From an uncultured Lachnospiraceae bacterium (lineage in GTDB: Bacteria; Bacillota; Clostridia; Lachnospirales; Lachnospiraceae), in assembly GCA_902774915.1 (NCBI GenBank), contig CACYKH010000007.1, forward strand, positions 62,001-126,000: a DNA stretch of 64,000 bases, read 5' to 3'. This document shows positions 24,278-33,718 of the stretch, in pieces; the stretch's first letter is position 1, and every line of letters begins with the position of its first letter. The notes beneath the pieces were generated by a model. That model saw only the letters and a list, made by a program, of their open reading frames with translations, was not told where the DNA came from and did no database searches. Made by a program: the position numbers and the translations under genes.

Positions 24278-25153
24278 ATGGATGTAATATGGACCTTCAT
24301 TCAGTCCACCCTTAACAGGTTTTATTTTCCAGACCTGAAGTGGACTGACATTCTGGACATACTTATAATTGCATATATTGTTTATCACATTATTGTGTGG
24401 GTGAATTCGAGTCGAGCAAAGACCCTGATAAGGGGTATAATTGTTGTGGCTCTTTTTCTACTTTTTGCGGTAATTGCCAGACTGAATACCATCCTGTGGA
24501 TTGCCAAGAACTTGATAAATGTAATCATGCTGGCAATAGTAATCCTGTTCCAGCCAGAGCTGAGGCGTGCCCTTGATGAACTGGGAAGAAAGAACTATAT
24601 TTCAAACTTCTTCAAGTCATTTAATCCAAAGGCTATGGAAGAGAAGAGCCTGGATGATAGAACTATCTATGAGCTGGTTAAAACATCCATACAGCTTTCA
24701 AAGGATAAGACAGGCGCGCTTATGGTAATAGAGCGCGATACTCCACTGGGAGAGTACATTAATACAGGTATCAGCATTGATGCTGTTGTTTCACAGCAGC
24801 TTCTTGTAAATATATTTGAGAAAAATACACCACTTCATGATGGTGCTGTAATAATCCGTAAGGACAGAGTTGTAGCTGCAACATGCTATCTGCCACTTAC
24901 AGATGCTAAAGACATTACCAAGGAACTTGGTACAAGGCACAGAGCCGGTATTGGTATCAGTGAGGTTTCTGACAGTCTTACAATTATTATTTCTGAAGAA
25001 ACTGGTGGTATTTCTGTTGCATCCAAGGGTAAGCTTTATCAGAATCTTGATGAGGATGCTCTTAGAAAACAGTTATCAAAGTTCCAGGTTGCCAGAAATG
25101 AAAGGTCTTCCATGACAAAGATTCTGAAGAAGGGGGACCAGACAAATGGGTAA
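24278..25153 (+). CDS. cdaA: membrane diadenylate cyclase
   Basis: 291-residue CdaA (DacA/YbbP), which condenses two ATP into the second messenger c-di-AMP at the membrane. Three N-terminal helices occupy about residues 27-95. The DAC domain has the catalytic DGA motif at 188-190 (LHDGAVII) and RHR at 220-222 (LGTRHRAGIGISE). The ribosome-binding site is weak, but the gene lies 26 bp after the membrane pair. Its end overlaps the regulator gene cdaR by 8 bases, the classic cdaA-cdaR arrangement. Confidence 0.96.
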   Translation: MDVIWTFIQSTLNRFYFPDLKWTDILDILIIAYIVYHIIVWVNSSRAKTLIRGIIVVALFLLFAVIARLNTILWIAKNLINVIMLAIVILFQPELRRALDELGRKNYISNFFKSFNPKAMEEKSLDDRTIYELVKTSIQLSKDKTGALMVIERDTPLGEYINTGISIDAVVSQQLLVNIFEKNTPLHDGAVIIRKDRVVAATCYLPLTDAKDITKELGTRHRAGIGISEVSDSLTIIISEETGGISVASKGKLYQNLDEDALRKQLSKFQVARNERSSMTKILKKGDQTNG

Positions 25154-26396
25154 AAAGATAAAGAGTGTTCTTTTTGATAATTTCCATTTTAAACTCCTTG
25201 CTCTGATGATTGCATTTCTTATGTGGTTTGTTGTCATGAACATGGAAGATAGCATTGTATCTAAGACCATTACTGACATCCCAGTTGAAATGATCAACGG
25301 AGAGACAATCCTGGAAAATGGAAATCTTTATAATGTAACTGACGGTGACAAGGTTGATATTGTTGTAAGAGGACCTAGATCAATAGTTGAGGATCTTGAA
25401 AGCTATGATTTTGAGGCAACAGCTGATTTATCACACCTTTCAGTTACAAATTCAACCACCATTAAGGTAGTTACAAATTCAAACGTTACTGCTTCTAAAG
25501 CAAAGAAGATTACAATAACACCTATTAATCAGTATGTGACACTCAGTATCGAAGAAGAGGCTGAGAAGAGTGTACCAGTAAGAGTCATTACAACCGGCGA
25601 GGTTGCTGAGGGCTATGCACCAGGTGCTGGAGTTTCAACTCCAAATATGATTACTGTGAAGGGACCTGAATCAGTGCTCTCTACAATCGTGGAGGCAAGA
25701 GCTGTAGTTGATATTTCAGGGGCTGATAAAGAGGTTGTTAAAGTCGCAAATGTAGGATGTATTGACGGATATGGTTCAGCTGTCGAAAAGGATAATATTA
25801 CCCTTTCTGCTGGAACTGTAAGCGTGAGTATTCCGGTTTATAAAACAAAGGAAGTTCCTGTTAATGTGTCTACGGCTGGCGCGGTAAGAGATGGCTACGG
25901 TGTTAAGGAAGTTAACTTTGAGCCATCTACTATAACGATTGCTGGAGATGCAAAATTACTTGAAGACGTAGAGTCTATAGATATTTCTGATGTTGTCATC
26001 ACAGATGCAACAGAAAGTCTTGAGAAGAATGTTGAGATTGCAGGTTATCTTCCTGCAGATGTAATAGTTGCAGATGATACTGTAGATATTGCTGTAAGTG
26101 TTACTATTGAGCAGATGTCTGAGAGTGAGATTACAATTAACAAATCAGATATTAAGATTTTTGGTCAAAATAAGGATTACAGTTATACTATCATTTCTCC
26201 AGATTCACTTAAGGTTAAGATTAGTGGATTCTCAGAGGATATAGACGGAAAGAGCGCAAGCGATCTTGATGCAAAGGTAAATGTTAGCGAGATCGGGCCT
26301 GGAGAACGTGATGTAGAAGTATCATTCAATGAGTCAGATGTTTACACCATTAAGGATTCGTATTCGGTAAAAGTAGAGGTGAAAAAGACAGAATGA
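25146..26396 (+). CDS. cdaR: YbbR-domain regulator of CdaA
   Basis: 416-residue membrane-anchored extracellular protein that modulates diadenylate cyclase activity. A single N-terminal helix (LLALMIAFLMWFVVMNM) precedes a chain of YbbR repeats. These start with conserved VDIVVRGPRSIVEDL, MITVKGPESVLSTI, TITIAGDAKLLEDV and LKVKISGFSEDI, so four repeats are visible. It overlaps cdaA by 8 bases and the sirtuin gene by 4 (ATGA). CdaA-CdaR usually come with GlmM; here a sirtuin follows instead. Confidence 0.93.
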   Translation: MGKKIKSVLFDNFHFKLLALMIAFLMWFVVMNMEDSIVSKTITDIPVEMINGETILENGNLYNVTDGDKVDIVVRGPRSIVEDLESYDFEATADLSHLSVTNSTTIKVVTNSNVTASKAKKITITPINQYVTLSIEEEAEKSVPVRVITTGEVAEGYAPGAGVSTPNMITVKGPESVLSTIVEARAVVDISGADKEVVKVANVGCIDGYGSAVEKDNITLSAGTVSVSIPVYKTKEVPVNVSTAGAVRDGYGVKEVNFEPSTITIAGDAKLLEDVESIDISDVVITDATESLEKNVEIAGYLPADVIVADDTVDIAVSVTIEQMSESEITINKSDIKIFGQNKDYSYTIISPDSLKVKISGFSEDIDGKSASDLDAKVNVSEIGPGERDVEVSFNESDVYTIKDSYSVKVEVKKTE

Positions 26397-27145
26397 CAGA
26401 GATGATAGAAAAGCTGCAGGCAGCTATAAATGAATCGAACTATATAGTTTTCTTTGGTGGCGCCGGTGTTTCTACTGAAAGTGGAATACCTGATTTCAGA
26501 AGTCAGGACGGTCTTTATAATCAGAAATACAAATATCCACCAGAAGAGATAGTAAGTCATACATTCCTGGTTCATAAGACTGAGGAATTTTATGAGTTTT
26601 ATAAAGACAAAATGCTTGCTCCAGATGCTGAGCCAAATGCTGCTCACTATAAGTTAGCTGAGCTTGAGAAGGCTGGTAAGCTGAAGGCTGTTATAACACA
26701 GAATATTGACGGTCTTCATCAGGCAGCTGGAAGTAAAGAAGTGCTTGAGCTTCACGGTTCAGTGCTTAGGAATTATTGCACTAATTGTGGTAAAGAGTTC
26801 AGCAGTACTGCGGAAGATGTTCATGCAGGTGTTAAATACATCCTTGCATCTGATGGCGTTCCAAAGTGTGATGAATGTGGTGGCACAGTAAGACCAGATG
26901 TAGTCCTCTATGAAGAGGGACTGGATAACTATGTTATCAGTCGTGCCATTGAGCATATTTCTAAAGCAGATATGCTTATCATCGGTGGAACTTCCCTTGT
27001 GGTTTATCCTGCAGCCAGCTTCGTTAATTACTTTAACGGAAAGCATCTTGCAGTGCTTAATATGGCATCTACAGGAAGAGATTCACAGGCGGATATAGTT
27101 ATCCATGACAAGATAGGACAGGTCCTGTCTCAAATAACAGTATAA
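26393..27145 (+). CDS. cobB: NAD-dependent protein deacylase, sirtuin family
   Basis: 250-residue Sir2-type enzyme that removes acetyl or other acyl groups from lysine with NAD. It has the NAD-binding GAGVSTESGIPDFRS, TQNIDGLHQAAG, the catalytic histidine in LELHGSV, and a complete zinc Cys4 set (CTNCGKEF and CDECGG). Its start overlaps the stop of cdaR as ATGA, so it is part of that operon. A link between c-di-AMP and protein deacylation is suggested only by this coupling. Confidence 0.94.
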   Translation: MTEMIEKLQAAINESNYIVFFGGAGVSTESGIPDFRSQDGLYNQKYKYPPEEIVSHTFLVHKTEEFYEFYKDKMLAPDAEPNAAHYKLAELEKAGKLKAVITQNIDGLHQAAGSKEVLELHGSVLRNYCTNCGKEFSSTAEDVHAGVKYILASDGVPKCDECGGTVRPDVVLYEEGLDNYVISRAIEHISKADMLIIGGTSLVVYPAASFVNYFNGKHLAVLNMASTGRDSQADIVIHDKIGQVLSQITV

Positions 27146-27168
27146 ATTATTTTATGGAGGAAATATAA

Positions 27169-28404
27169 ATGTTTGATTTTGAAGAAATCGTAAAAGTTGA
27201 CCCTGAAGTGGCAGCAGCCATGACTGACGAGTGGAATCGTCAGAACGACAATCTGGAGCTTATTGCTTCAGAGAATATTGCTTCTAAAGCAGTTATGTCT
27301 GCAATGGGAAGCCACCTTACAAATAAGTATGCTGAGGGATATCCAGGCAAGAGATACTACGGCGGATGTCAGTATGTTGACGTTGTTGAAGATCTTGCAA
27401 GAGAAAGAGCAAAAGAGCTTTTCGGTGCTGAGTATGCAAACGTTCAGCCTCATTCAGGAGCTCAGGCTAATATGGCTGTATTCTTTGCAGTAATGAACCC
27501 TGGCGATACATTCATGGGAATGAACCTTGATCACGGCGGACACCTTACACATGGTTCACCTGTAAATATGTCTGGTAAATATTTCAACTGTGTTCCTTAT
27601 GGTGTTAATGATGAGGGACGCATTGATTATGATAACGTTCTTGCGATTGCTAAGGAAGCTCGTCCAAAGCTTATCGTAGCTGGTGCTTCTGCATATGCAA
27701 GAGAGATAGATTTCAAGAAGATGCGTGAGATTGCTGATGAAGTTGGCGCTGTACTCATGGTAGATATGGCTCACATTGCTGGTCTTGTTGCTGCAGGATA
27801 TCATATGAGCCCAATTCCATATGCTGACATCACAACAACTACAACACATAAGACACTTCGTGGACCAAGAGGTGGTATGATCCTCTGCAGCGAAGAAGTT
27901 AATGCTAAGTATAACTTCAATAAGGCTATTTTCCCTGGAATTCAGGGTGGCCCTCTTATGCATGTTATCGCTGGTAAGGCTGTTTGCTTCAAGGAAGCAC
28001 TTTCACAGGATTACAAGGATTACATGGGCAGAGTAGTAGAGAATGCAGCTACACTTGCTGCAGCTCTTCAGGACAGAGGATTCGACATTGTTTCTGGCGG
28101 TACAGACAATCACCTTATGCTTGTTGATCTTAAGAAACTTGGTCTTACAGGTAAGGAAGTTGAGAAGGCTCTTGATGAAGTTCGCATCACAGTTAATAAG
28201 AACACAGTTCCTAACGATCCACAGTCACCATTCGTAACAAGTGGTATCAGAGTTGGTACACCTGCAGTTACAACACGTGGCGCTGTTAAGGAAGATATGT
28301 TCACTATTGCAGATGCATTTAAGGCTGCAATCCTTGACAAGGACAGTGCTAAGGCTGAGGAGCTTGTTAAGAGTATTACAGACAAGTATCCACTTTATAA
28401 ATAA
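27169..28404 (+). CDS. glyA: serine hydroxymethyltransferase
   Basis: 411-residue PLP enzyme that interconverts serine and glycine and supplies one-carbon units to tetrahydrofolate. Typical stretches: [16 protein letters not shown], the PLP lysine in [17 protein letters not shown], and a C-terminal [20 protein letters not shown] strong TGGAGG site precedes the ATG. The distance of 23 bp from the sirtuin gene suggests readthrough. Codon use is that of a well-expressed gene. Confidence 0.98.
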   Translation: MFDFEEIVKVDPEVAAAMTDEWNRQNDNLELIASENIASKAVMSAMGSHLTNKYAEGYPGKRYYGGCQYVDVVEDLARERAKELFGAEYANVQPHSGAQANMAVFFAVMNPGDTFMGMNLDHGGHLTHGSPVNMSGKYFNCVPYGVNDEGRIDYDNVLAIAKEARPKLIVAGASAYAREIDFKKMREIADEVGAVLMVDMAHIAGLVAAGYHMSPIPYADITTTTTHKTLRGPRGGMILCSEEVNAKYNFNKAIFPGIQGGPLMHVIAGKAVCFKEALSQDYKDYMGRVVENAATLAAALQDRGFDIVSGGTDNHLMLVDLKKLGLTGKEVEKALDEVRITVNKNTVPNDPQSPFVTSGIRVGTPAVTTRGAVKEDMFTIADAFKAAILDKDSAKAEELVKSITDKYPLYK

Positions 28405-28435
28405 TTAGGTTTTAAGTTTACGGACTATTAGTGAA

Positions 28436-30763
28436 ATGGAAGAAAATAATAACAATCAGAATAATCAAAATAATAATGACAACAAAAAACGTCCGGGAGG
28501 CCCAAATAGCATCCTGGGCGCAATCGTTGTAGCGGTAATTCTTTCCATCGTATTTATTATGGCATTCAATAATTACAGATCTGCTGGGGAAGAGGAAAGA
28601 ACCTACGACGAGTTCATACAGATGCTGGAAGACGGCGAAGTAAAAGATGTTGAGATTTACGAAAAGAAGATTAAGTTCACACCTACATTCAAAGATAAGA
28701 ATGTAGAAAATGTTACTTACTATGTAATTCGAACAGACGATTATCAGCTGGTAGACAGACTTGAAAAAGCAGATGTTAAGTTCACTGCAATCGATGAGGG
28801 TGGCAATGCAATCCTCAGTCAGATTCTTTACTATGTTGTTCTTATAGCTGTAATGTACTTCCTGACTATGCTCATTATGAGAAGAATAGCAGGTGGTTCA
28901 GGCGGCATTATGAACGTAGGTAAGTCAAATGCCAAGCTGTATGATATGACAAAGAATACCGGTGTTACATTTGCTGATGTTGCCGGTGAGGAAGAGGCAA
29001 AGGAATCTCTTACAGAAATGGTAGACTTCCTGAAAGAGCCTAAGAAGTATTTGGAGATCGGTGCGAGACTTCCTAAAGGTGCGCTTCTCGTTGGACCTCC
29101 GGGAACAGGTAAAACACTTCTTGCCAAGGCTGTTGCAGGTGAGGCTGGAGTTCCATTCTTCTCAATGTCAGGTTCAGAATTCGTAGAAATGTACGTTGGT
29201 GTTGGTGCATCACGTGTTAGAGATCTTTTCAAGCAGGCTACTGCAAAGGCACCATGTATCATATTCATTGATGAGATAGATGCTATTGGTAGAAGCCGTG
29301 ATACAAGACATATGGGTGGCGACTCTGAGCGTGAGCAGACTCTTAACCAGCTGCTTTCAGAGATGGACGGATTTGATTCCGAAAAGGGTATTATCATTCT
29401 GGCTGCTACTAACAGACCAGAAGTACTTGATAAGGCGCTTCTCAGACCAGGTCGTTTTGACAGACGTGTAGTAGTTGAACGTCCTGACCTTAAGGGTCGT
29501 GAAGATATACTTAAGGTTCATTCTAAGGAAGTTAAACTAGATGAGACAGTAGATCTTCATGAGATTGCAAATGTTACCAGCGGTTCGGTTGGTGCTGACC
29601 TTGAGAATATCATCAACGAGGCTGCTCTTACAGCTGTAAGAAAAGGAAGAAGCCTGGTTTGTCAGACTGATATACTTGAATCTATAGAGGTTGTATTTGC
29701 AGGTAAAGAGAAGAAGAATAACATTCTTTCAGCTGATGAAAAGAGTGTTGTTGCTTATCACGAAGCCGGACATGCACTTCTTACAATGCTCCAGAAGAAC
29801 ACAATGCCAGTTCAGAAGATTACAATCATTCCAAGAACCAAGGGTTCTCTTGGATATGTATGGCAGGCTCCTGAAGAGGAGAAGAATCTTGAAACTAAGG
29901 CTGAGATGGAAGCAGACATTGTAATTGCAGTTGGTGGACGTGCCGCAGAGGCTATTAAGTTCCCATCAGTTACAAATGGTGCATCTAACGATATACAGCA
30001 GGCTACTCAGAAGGCAAGAACCATGGTTACTATGTACGGAATGTCAGACAGACTTGGTATGGTTCAGCTGGAAGGTATTACAGGTGAGTACCTTGATAGA
30101 AGAAGAGTGCTTGAGTGCTCAGATGAGACAGCTACTATAGTTGATGAAGAAGTTAAGATGATCATCAACAATGCTTACGCTGTAGCATATAAGCTTCTTT
30201 CAGACAATGTGGCTATACTGGATGCAGTTGCTACTTATCTGATTGATCATGAGTCTATTACTGGTAAAGAGTTTATGGAAATCTTTGATCAGGTTACAGG
30301 TGGCATTCGCCCTAAGACTCCTGACTATGGCTCGCTTACATCTGGCGATATAACAAAGGGACTTAAGATTAAGCCACTTATCGCTAAGGGTAAGGAAAAG
30401 ATTAAAGCTAAGAAGCTTAAAGATAAGAGCAAGAATAAAGATAAGACAGCTTCGTCAGCTGATGCAAAGGAGAAAAAGAAGAAGGATAAGGATAAATACA
30501 GAGTATTTGCCAGTCCTGAATTCGAAGCTCGCCGTGATCAGCTTCTCCAGGAAGCAGAAGATGATTTGCTGGAAGAAATTGACGAAGAGGTTAAAACAGA
30601 AGTAAAAGAAGAAGTTAAATCTGAGGTTAAAGCTGAAGCTAAAGAAGAGGTTGAGGCAGAAACAAAGACTGTTGGAGAAACAAAACCGGAATCAGCTTCA
30701 GAGGTGAATGAAGAAAAATCTACAGAACCTCCTAAGCCTTGGGAAACAACAGATTCAGAGTAG
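28436..30763 (+). CDS. ftsH: ATP-dependent zinc metalloprotease FtsH with long charged tail
   Basis: 775-residue membrane AAA protease that removes misfolded and short-lived membrane and cytosolic proteins. An Asn/Gln-rich start, two transmembrane helices (about 28-44 and 127-145), the Walker A GPPGTGKT at 220-227, Walker [13 protein letters not shown], the SRH region [20 protein letters not shown] and the zinc site HEAGHA (H442) are all present. Common FtsH proteins have 610-660 residues. The extra ~135 residues at the C-terminus are Lys-rich, then Glu/Lys-rich ([19 protein letters not shown]). No clear ribosome-binding site is seen before the ATG. Confidence 0.96.
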   Translation: MEENNNNQNNQNNNDNKKRPGGPNSILGAIVVAVILSIVFIMAFNNYRSAGEEERTYDEFIQMLEDGEVKDVEIYEKKIKFTPTFKDKNVENVTYYVIRTDDYQLVDRLEKADVKFTAIDEGGNAILSQILYYVVLIAVMYFLTMLIMRRIAGGSGGIMNVGKSNAKLYDMTKNTGVTFADVAGEEEAKESLTEMVDFLKEPKKYLEIGARLPKGALLVGPPGTGKTLLAKAVAGEAGVPFFSMSGSEFVEMYVGVGASRVRDLFKQATAKAPCIIFIDEIDAIGRSRDTRHMGGDSEREQTLNQLLSEMDGFDSEKGIIILAATNRPEVLDKALLRPGRFDRRVVVERPDLKGREDILKVHSKEVKLDETVDLHEIANVTSGSVGADLENIINEAALTAVRKGRSLVCQTDILESIEVVFAGKEKKNNILSADEKSVVAYHEAGHALLTMLQKNTMPVQKITIIPRTKGSLGYVWQAPEEEKNLETKAEMEADIVIAVGGRAAEAIKFPSVTNGASNDIQQATQKARTMVTMYGMSDRLGMVQLEGITGEYLDRRRVLECSDETATIVDEEVKMIINNAYAVAYKLLSDNVAILDAVATYLIDHESITGKEFMEIFDQVTGGIRPKTPDYGSLTSGDITKGLKIKPLIAKGKEKIKAKKLKDKSKNKDKTASSADAKEKKKKDKDKYRVFASPEFEARRDQLLQEAEDDLLEEIDEEVKTEVKEEVKSEVKAEAKEEVEAETKTVGETKPESASEVNEEKSTEPPKPWETTDSE

Positions 30764-30802
30764 ATTCAGAGCGGATTTAGAATAGATTTAGGTTAATGAA
30801 TG

Positions 30803-30854
30803 ATGACAGTCAAGATAAAGAGTGGATATCCATATTATCTTGGCTGTCATTTTT
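30803..30854 (+). terminator. ftsH terminator
   Basis: ATGACAG...AAGATAA pairs with TTATCTT...CTGTCAT around a loop of about 20 bases, and five T end the structure. Confidence 0.85.
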
Positions 30855-30864
30855 AGTTATTGGC

Positions 30865-30923
30865 GGTTATATGATTTAGGTTATAGGTTATATGGTTTTG
30901 GTTATATGAATTTGGTTTTATTG
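30865..30923 (+). repeat. short tandem repeat of GGTTATATG units
   Basis: Three 14-bp units (GGTTATATGATTTA 30865, GGTTATATGGTTTT 30886, GGTTATATGAATTT 30900), a 7-bp half unit GGTTATA at 30879, and a decayed GGTTTTATTG. They lie between the ftsH terminator and the four-site element. Confidence 0.75.
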
Positions 30924-30943
30924 TTTAGAAAGAAGCGGTGAGG

Positions 30944-31196
30944 TGGGCTCTATAATCAATAATTTATAAACGGTCACCCGTTCTTCATATTATTTAGCGG
31001 AAATAGTTCCTATTTGACGTTATTTGGGGTATGTCAATAAAAATGAATGAGGAGTCACCCTTTATTCTAGAAATAACGGGTGACTGTTTTGCTTATTACT
31101 CCAAATGAGCCCAAAACGACACTCTTAAGAATAATAATGATGCATATTATCACAATAACGGGTGACTTCAATTGTCTAAAAGTAACTATCAGCCCA
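30944..31196. repeat. intergenic four-site element, copy B (TGGGCT-N22/23-AGTCACCCGTT, >> <<)
   Basis: Second copy of the element at 14225. Forward sites: TGGGCT 30944 with GGTCACCCGTT 30972, and TGGGGT 31025 with AGTCACCC 31053. Reverse sites: AACGGGTGACT 31075 with AGCCCA 31108, and AACGGGTGACT 31157 with AGCCCA 31191. Spacers are 22, 22, 22 and 23 bp. The repeat distance is 81 bp (sites 1-2) and 82 bp (sites 3-4). Sequence between the conserved blocks is not shared with copy A. It fills most of the 599-bp gap between ftsH and the next gene. Confidence 0.87.
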
Positions 31197-31362
31197 TAAG
31201 ATTATAAAAGCATTCACAATTTAATAAAACTTCCGAAAGAAGAAAACAATTTTGATATGTAAGAACTTTATGATAGTATATACAAAGTGTATTTTGGATA
31301 AATGCTATAAAAAAGTAAAAAATATAAGCTCTAATAAAAAGAGTATAAGTGTGAGGTTAAAA

Positions 31363-32130
31363 ATGGACATAAAAGTACCTGTTATTATTGCCGTTTCATT
31401 TGGAATACTTGCCGGAATTGCAGTGTCATACAAGAGGCGACAATTATCAAAACTAAATGAGGTACAAAAAGAGAAAGTTATAATTGATAACTTTAAGAGT
31501 ACCGTAAAAACCGGTCTATATGCAGGAACAGGTTTTCTTTTTCTGTGTGCAATAATATGTGGGTTTATGTGTTTCAGGCTTTATAAAGAAGATGGGGACT
31601 TTGTTTTCAGAGATGTAACAGTAAATCTGAATGATGCTATTAAGAACGAAAATGAACCTGAGGCAGGAACATATGTGACTGCAAATTTCAGCCTTGTGGG
31701 AGAAGCGTTCTATTCAGATGATAATAGCACTATGTTTTATCCTGTAGTTCTAAATGATTCGGGAGAAAAACCCTGCGTCATCGCCATAAGAAGAGATATA
31801 GATGGAACAAATGTCATTGAATCATTAAACTATGTTGATGAATCTGTGAACTATATAAATAGTGGGAAAGATACTGGCAATCTTTCGGAAATAGAAGTGT
31901 CCGGACGGTATGTTGTTATCAGTCATAATCTGTCAGCTTACGAAAATGCAAATGATAACTCGAAAATAGATTATCAGAAATACAACATAAAGAATACATG
32001 TGTTGATATCACAGTTAGTAAAGAAAAACTAAAACACGATATAGTTGTTTTGTTTATAGCTTTTATTGTCTTTGTAGTAATGGGAACTGCAATGGTCATT
32101 ACAACGATAATACTATCTAAACACTTTTAA
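31363..32130 (+). CDS. membrane protein of unknown function
   Basis: 255-residue protein with three predicted helices: one at the N-terminus (VPVIIAVSFGILAGIAVSY), one near residue 50 (TGLYAGTGFLFLCAIICGF), and one at the C-terminus (IVVLFIAFIVFVVMGTAMV). An extracellular domain of about 150 residues lies between the last two. The ATG at 31363 follows GTGAGG; an open frame from 31252 has no ribosome-binding site. No domain recognised. It stands alone between the four-site element and a bidirectional terminator. Confidence 0.75.
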   Translation: MDIKVPVIIAVSFGILAGIAVSYKRRQLSKLNEVQKEKVIIDNFKSTVKTGLYAGTGFLFLCAIICGFMCFRLYKEDGDFVFRDVTVNLNDAIKNENEPEAGTYVTANFSLVGEAFYSDDNSTMFYPVVLNDSGEKPCVIAIRRDIDGTNVIESLNYVDESVNYINSGKDTGNLSEIEVSGRYVVISHNLSAYENANDNSKIDYQKYNIKNTCVDITVSKEKLKHDIVVLFIAFIVFVVMGTAMVITTIILSKHF

Positions 32131-32159
32131 AAAAGGAGAGGTTTTAGCCTCTCCTTTTT
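32131..32159. terminator. bidirectional terminator
   Basis: AAAAGGAGAGG and CCTCTCCTTTTT with a 6-base loop, placed between the convergent membrane protein and superoxide reductase genes. Confidence 0.93.
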
Positions 32160-32183
32160 CGATATTCGTCTTTAAATCTCTAA

Positions 32184-32558
32184 CTATACTTCTGCTTTCC
32201 AAAGTCCGTGAAGGTTGCAATACTCGTAAGCAGCTGTAACCTTGTCGCCATCAACGATAGCGAACTTAGCAACTGGCTCTTCTCCAGGAGAAAGGACTTT
32301 TCTCTGTCTTCCCTGCTCTGTCTCAAGAGCAATCCACTGGATAGAATGCTCTTCAAGCATTGGATGAGCAACTGAACCAACCTTAACTGTAACGATGTTG
32401 CCATCTATCTCGATTACAGGAACATGTTTCTCGCCTGCTGCATCAGTTGTATTAGGAACAATTTCAATCATTGTCTCGCCACAGCACTTAACATCGCAAG
32501 CATCCTTGTTAAGATATGTGATCATATTACCGCACTTTGTACACTTAAATACCTTCAT
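32184..32558 (-). CDS. dfx: desulfoferrodoxin (superoxide reductase)
   Basis: 124-residue non-haem iron protein that reduces superoxide to peroxide without making oxygen, a hallmark of anaerobes. The N-terminal desulforedoxin-type iron site is complete (CTKCG and CDVKCCG). The catalytic centre has VGSVAHPMLEEHSIQWI and CNLHGLW with the Cys/His ligands. AAAGGAGG precedes the ATG on the minus strand. It is monocistronic, with a terminator shared with its convergent neighbour. Confidence 0.96.
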   Translation of the reverse strand: MKVFKCTKCGNMITYLNKDACDVKCCGETMIEIVPNTTDAAGEKHVPVIEIDGNIVTVKVGSVAHPMLEEHSIQWIALETEQGRQRKVLSPGEEPVAKFAIVDGDKVTAAYEYCNLHGLWKAEV

Positions 32559-32689
32559 TTGTAATCCTCCTTTGAGTAAAAAATCATCTTGTTATATATG
32601 CTATAAACACATTTAAAAACATAATAACTACATTGGTAATTGTAACATAATAATGGCTTTTTAGGAAACACAAAATAGAACTAAAATTA

Positions 32690-32718
32690 TTGAGGAAATC
32701 TGTGTGATATGGTATAGT
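32690..32718 (+). promoter_or_regulatory. tRNA-Thr promoter
   Basis: TTGAGG (32690-32695), 17-bp spacer, TATAGT (32713-32718) with an extended-10 TGG in front. It would start transcription a few bases before the tRNA. Confidence 0.7.
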
Positions 32719-32729
32719 ATCGCTTGTAT

Positions 32730-32802
<73 letters not shown>

Positions 32803-32807
32803 TTTTA

Positions 32808-33368
32808 ATGAAATATATAGATAGGTGGGCACTTATGCGTAACTCTCGTAATGAGAATCTGAGCGAGCATAGCCTCGAGGTTGCAATGATCGCACATGCT
32901 CTTTGTGTTATAGGAAATGTGCGCTACGAGAAAAATCTTAATGCAGATAGAGCGGCACTGATCGGCCTCTATCACGACTCATCAGAAATCATAACTGGAG
33001 ATATGCCTACTCCCGTTAAGTACTACAATCCAGAGATCAAGGATGCATATAAGCAGGTTGAGACTATTGCTGAGTATAAGCTTCTTGAGAAGCTCCCATC
33101 TGACCTTAGACCTGCATTTGAAGAAATTTATAAATCAGATAATTCGACTGATGATAAATACATGCGCCGACTGGTAAAGGCTGCTGACAAACTATCAGCA
33201 TACATCAAATGTATTGAAGAAGAAAAGGCGGGTAATACTGAATTCTCAACTGCAAAGCAGTCAGTTGGAAATGCAATCAAAAAGCTTCAGGAAGAACTCC
33301 CTGAAGTGAGTGATTTTGTAGAAGAGTTCCTTCCGGCTTATGGAAAGACACTGGATGAGTTATCATAA
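32808..33368 (+). CDS. HD-domain 5'-deoxynucleotidase, YfbR family
   Basis: 186-residue HD phosphohydrolase that dephosphorylates deoxynucleoside monophosphates. Motifs: RWALMRNSRNENLSEHSLEVA, IAHAL, LYHDSSEIITGDMPTPVKYY and VKAADKLSAYIKC. Compared with YfbR, about the first ten residues (the usual ...HLSRLK part) are missing. The only ATG in frame lies 5 bases after the tRNA-Thr 3' end, with no ribosome-binding site other than AGG inside the tRNA acceptor stem. It therefore seems to be read from the tRNA transcript, perhaps nearly leaderless after tRNA maturation. Confidence 0.9.
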   Translation: MKYIDRWALMRNSRNENLSEHSLEVAMIAHALCVIGNVRYEKNLNADRAALIGLYHDSSEIITGDMPTPVKYYNPEIKDAYKQVETIAEYKLLEKLPSDLRPAFEEIYKSDNSTDDKYMRRLVKAADKLSAYIKCIEEEKAGNTEFSTAKQSVGNAIKKLQEELPEVSDFVEEFLPAYGKTLDELS

Positions 33369-33404
33369 AATCTTCAAAAAAACGTTAAATAAAATTCCTT
33401 TATC

Positions 33405-33434
33405 AAAAAGAGACATTGTAATATGTCTTTTTTT
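33405..33434 (+). terminator. terminator after the YfbR-like gene
   Basis: AGACAT (33411) and ATGTCT (33423) with flanking AAAAAG / CTTTTTTT; seven T at the end. Confidence 0.8.
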
Positions 33435-33470
33435 GATTTTCATAAAATATTTAGAATGAAAGAACCCCCA

Positions 33471-33491
33471 CAAAGTGTTATAATAACTTTG
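33471..33491 (+). promoter_or_regulatory. TATAAT box framed by a CAAAGT/ACTTTG inverted repeat
   Basis: CAAAGT (33471-33476) and ACTTTG (33486-33491) flank TATAAT (33479-33484). This looks like a -10 box inside a small operator, about 46 bp before the next gene. No good -35 box is visible. Confidence 0.4.
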
Positions 33492-33529
33492 TATGTGCAG
33501 TTTTTTAATTAGTGAAGGGAGTTATTATT

Positions 33530-33718
33530 ATGTACGACAAAATACCAGTATTTTTAGGGGCTGTTATTCTTATTCTTGGACTATTTATGGCTATCGCTCC
33601 AAAGAGTGCAGCAAAGAAAGAATTCAGGGATGATGAGGATCAGGTAAAGAAAATTAGAAGAAACGGAATAATTATGATTGTTCTTGGAATAGCCGTAATT
33701 ATTGTAGGACTTATTTAA
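33530..33718 (+). CDS. small two-helix membrane protein
   Basis: 62 residues, MYDKIPVFLGAVILILGLFM at the front, a charged loop KSAAKKEFRDDEDQVKKIRRN, and a second helix IIMIVLGIAVIIVGLI. The ATG at 33530 follows AAGGGAG at 8 bases; an in-frame GTG at 33512 is upstream of that site. Its stop shares one base with the next start (TAATG). The function is unknown. Confidence 0.8.
   Translation: MYDKIPVFLGAVILILGLFMAIAPKSAAKKEFRDDEDQVKKIRRNGIIMIVLGIAVIIVGLI

Noticed and set aside
28831-29397. 188-residue minus-strand open frame inside ftsH
   Set aside because: Antisense of the AAA domain of ftsH, with Ser/Pro-rich composition from reversed codons.
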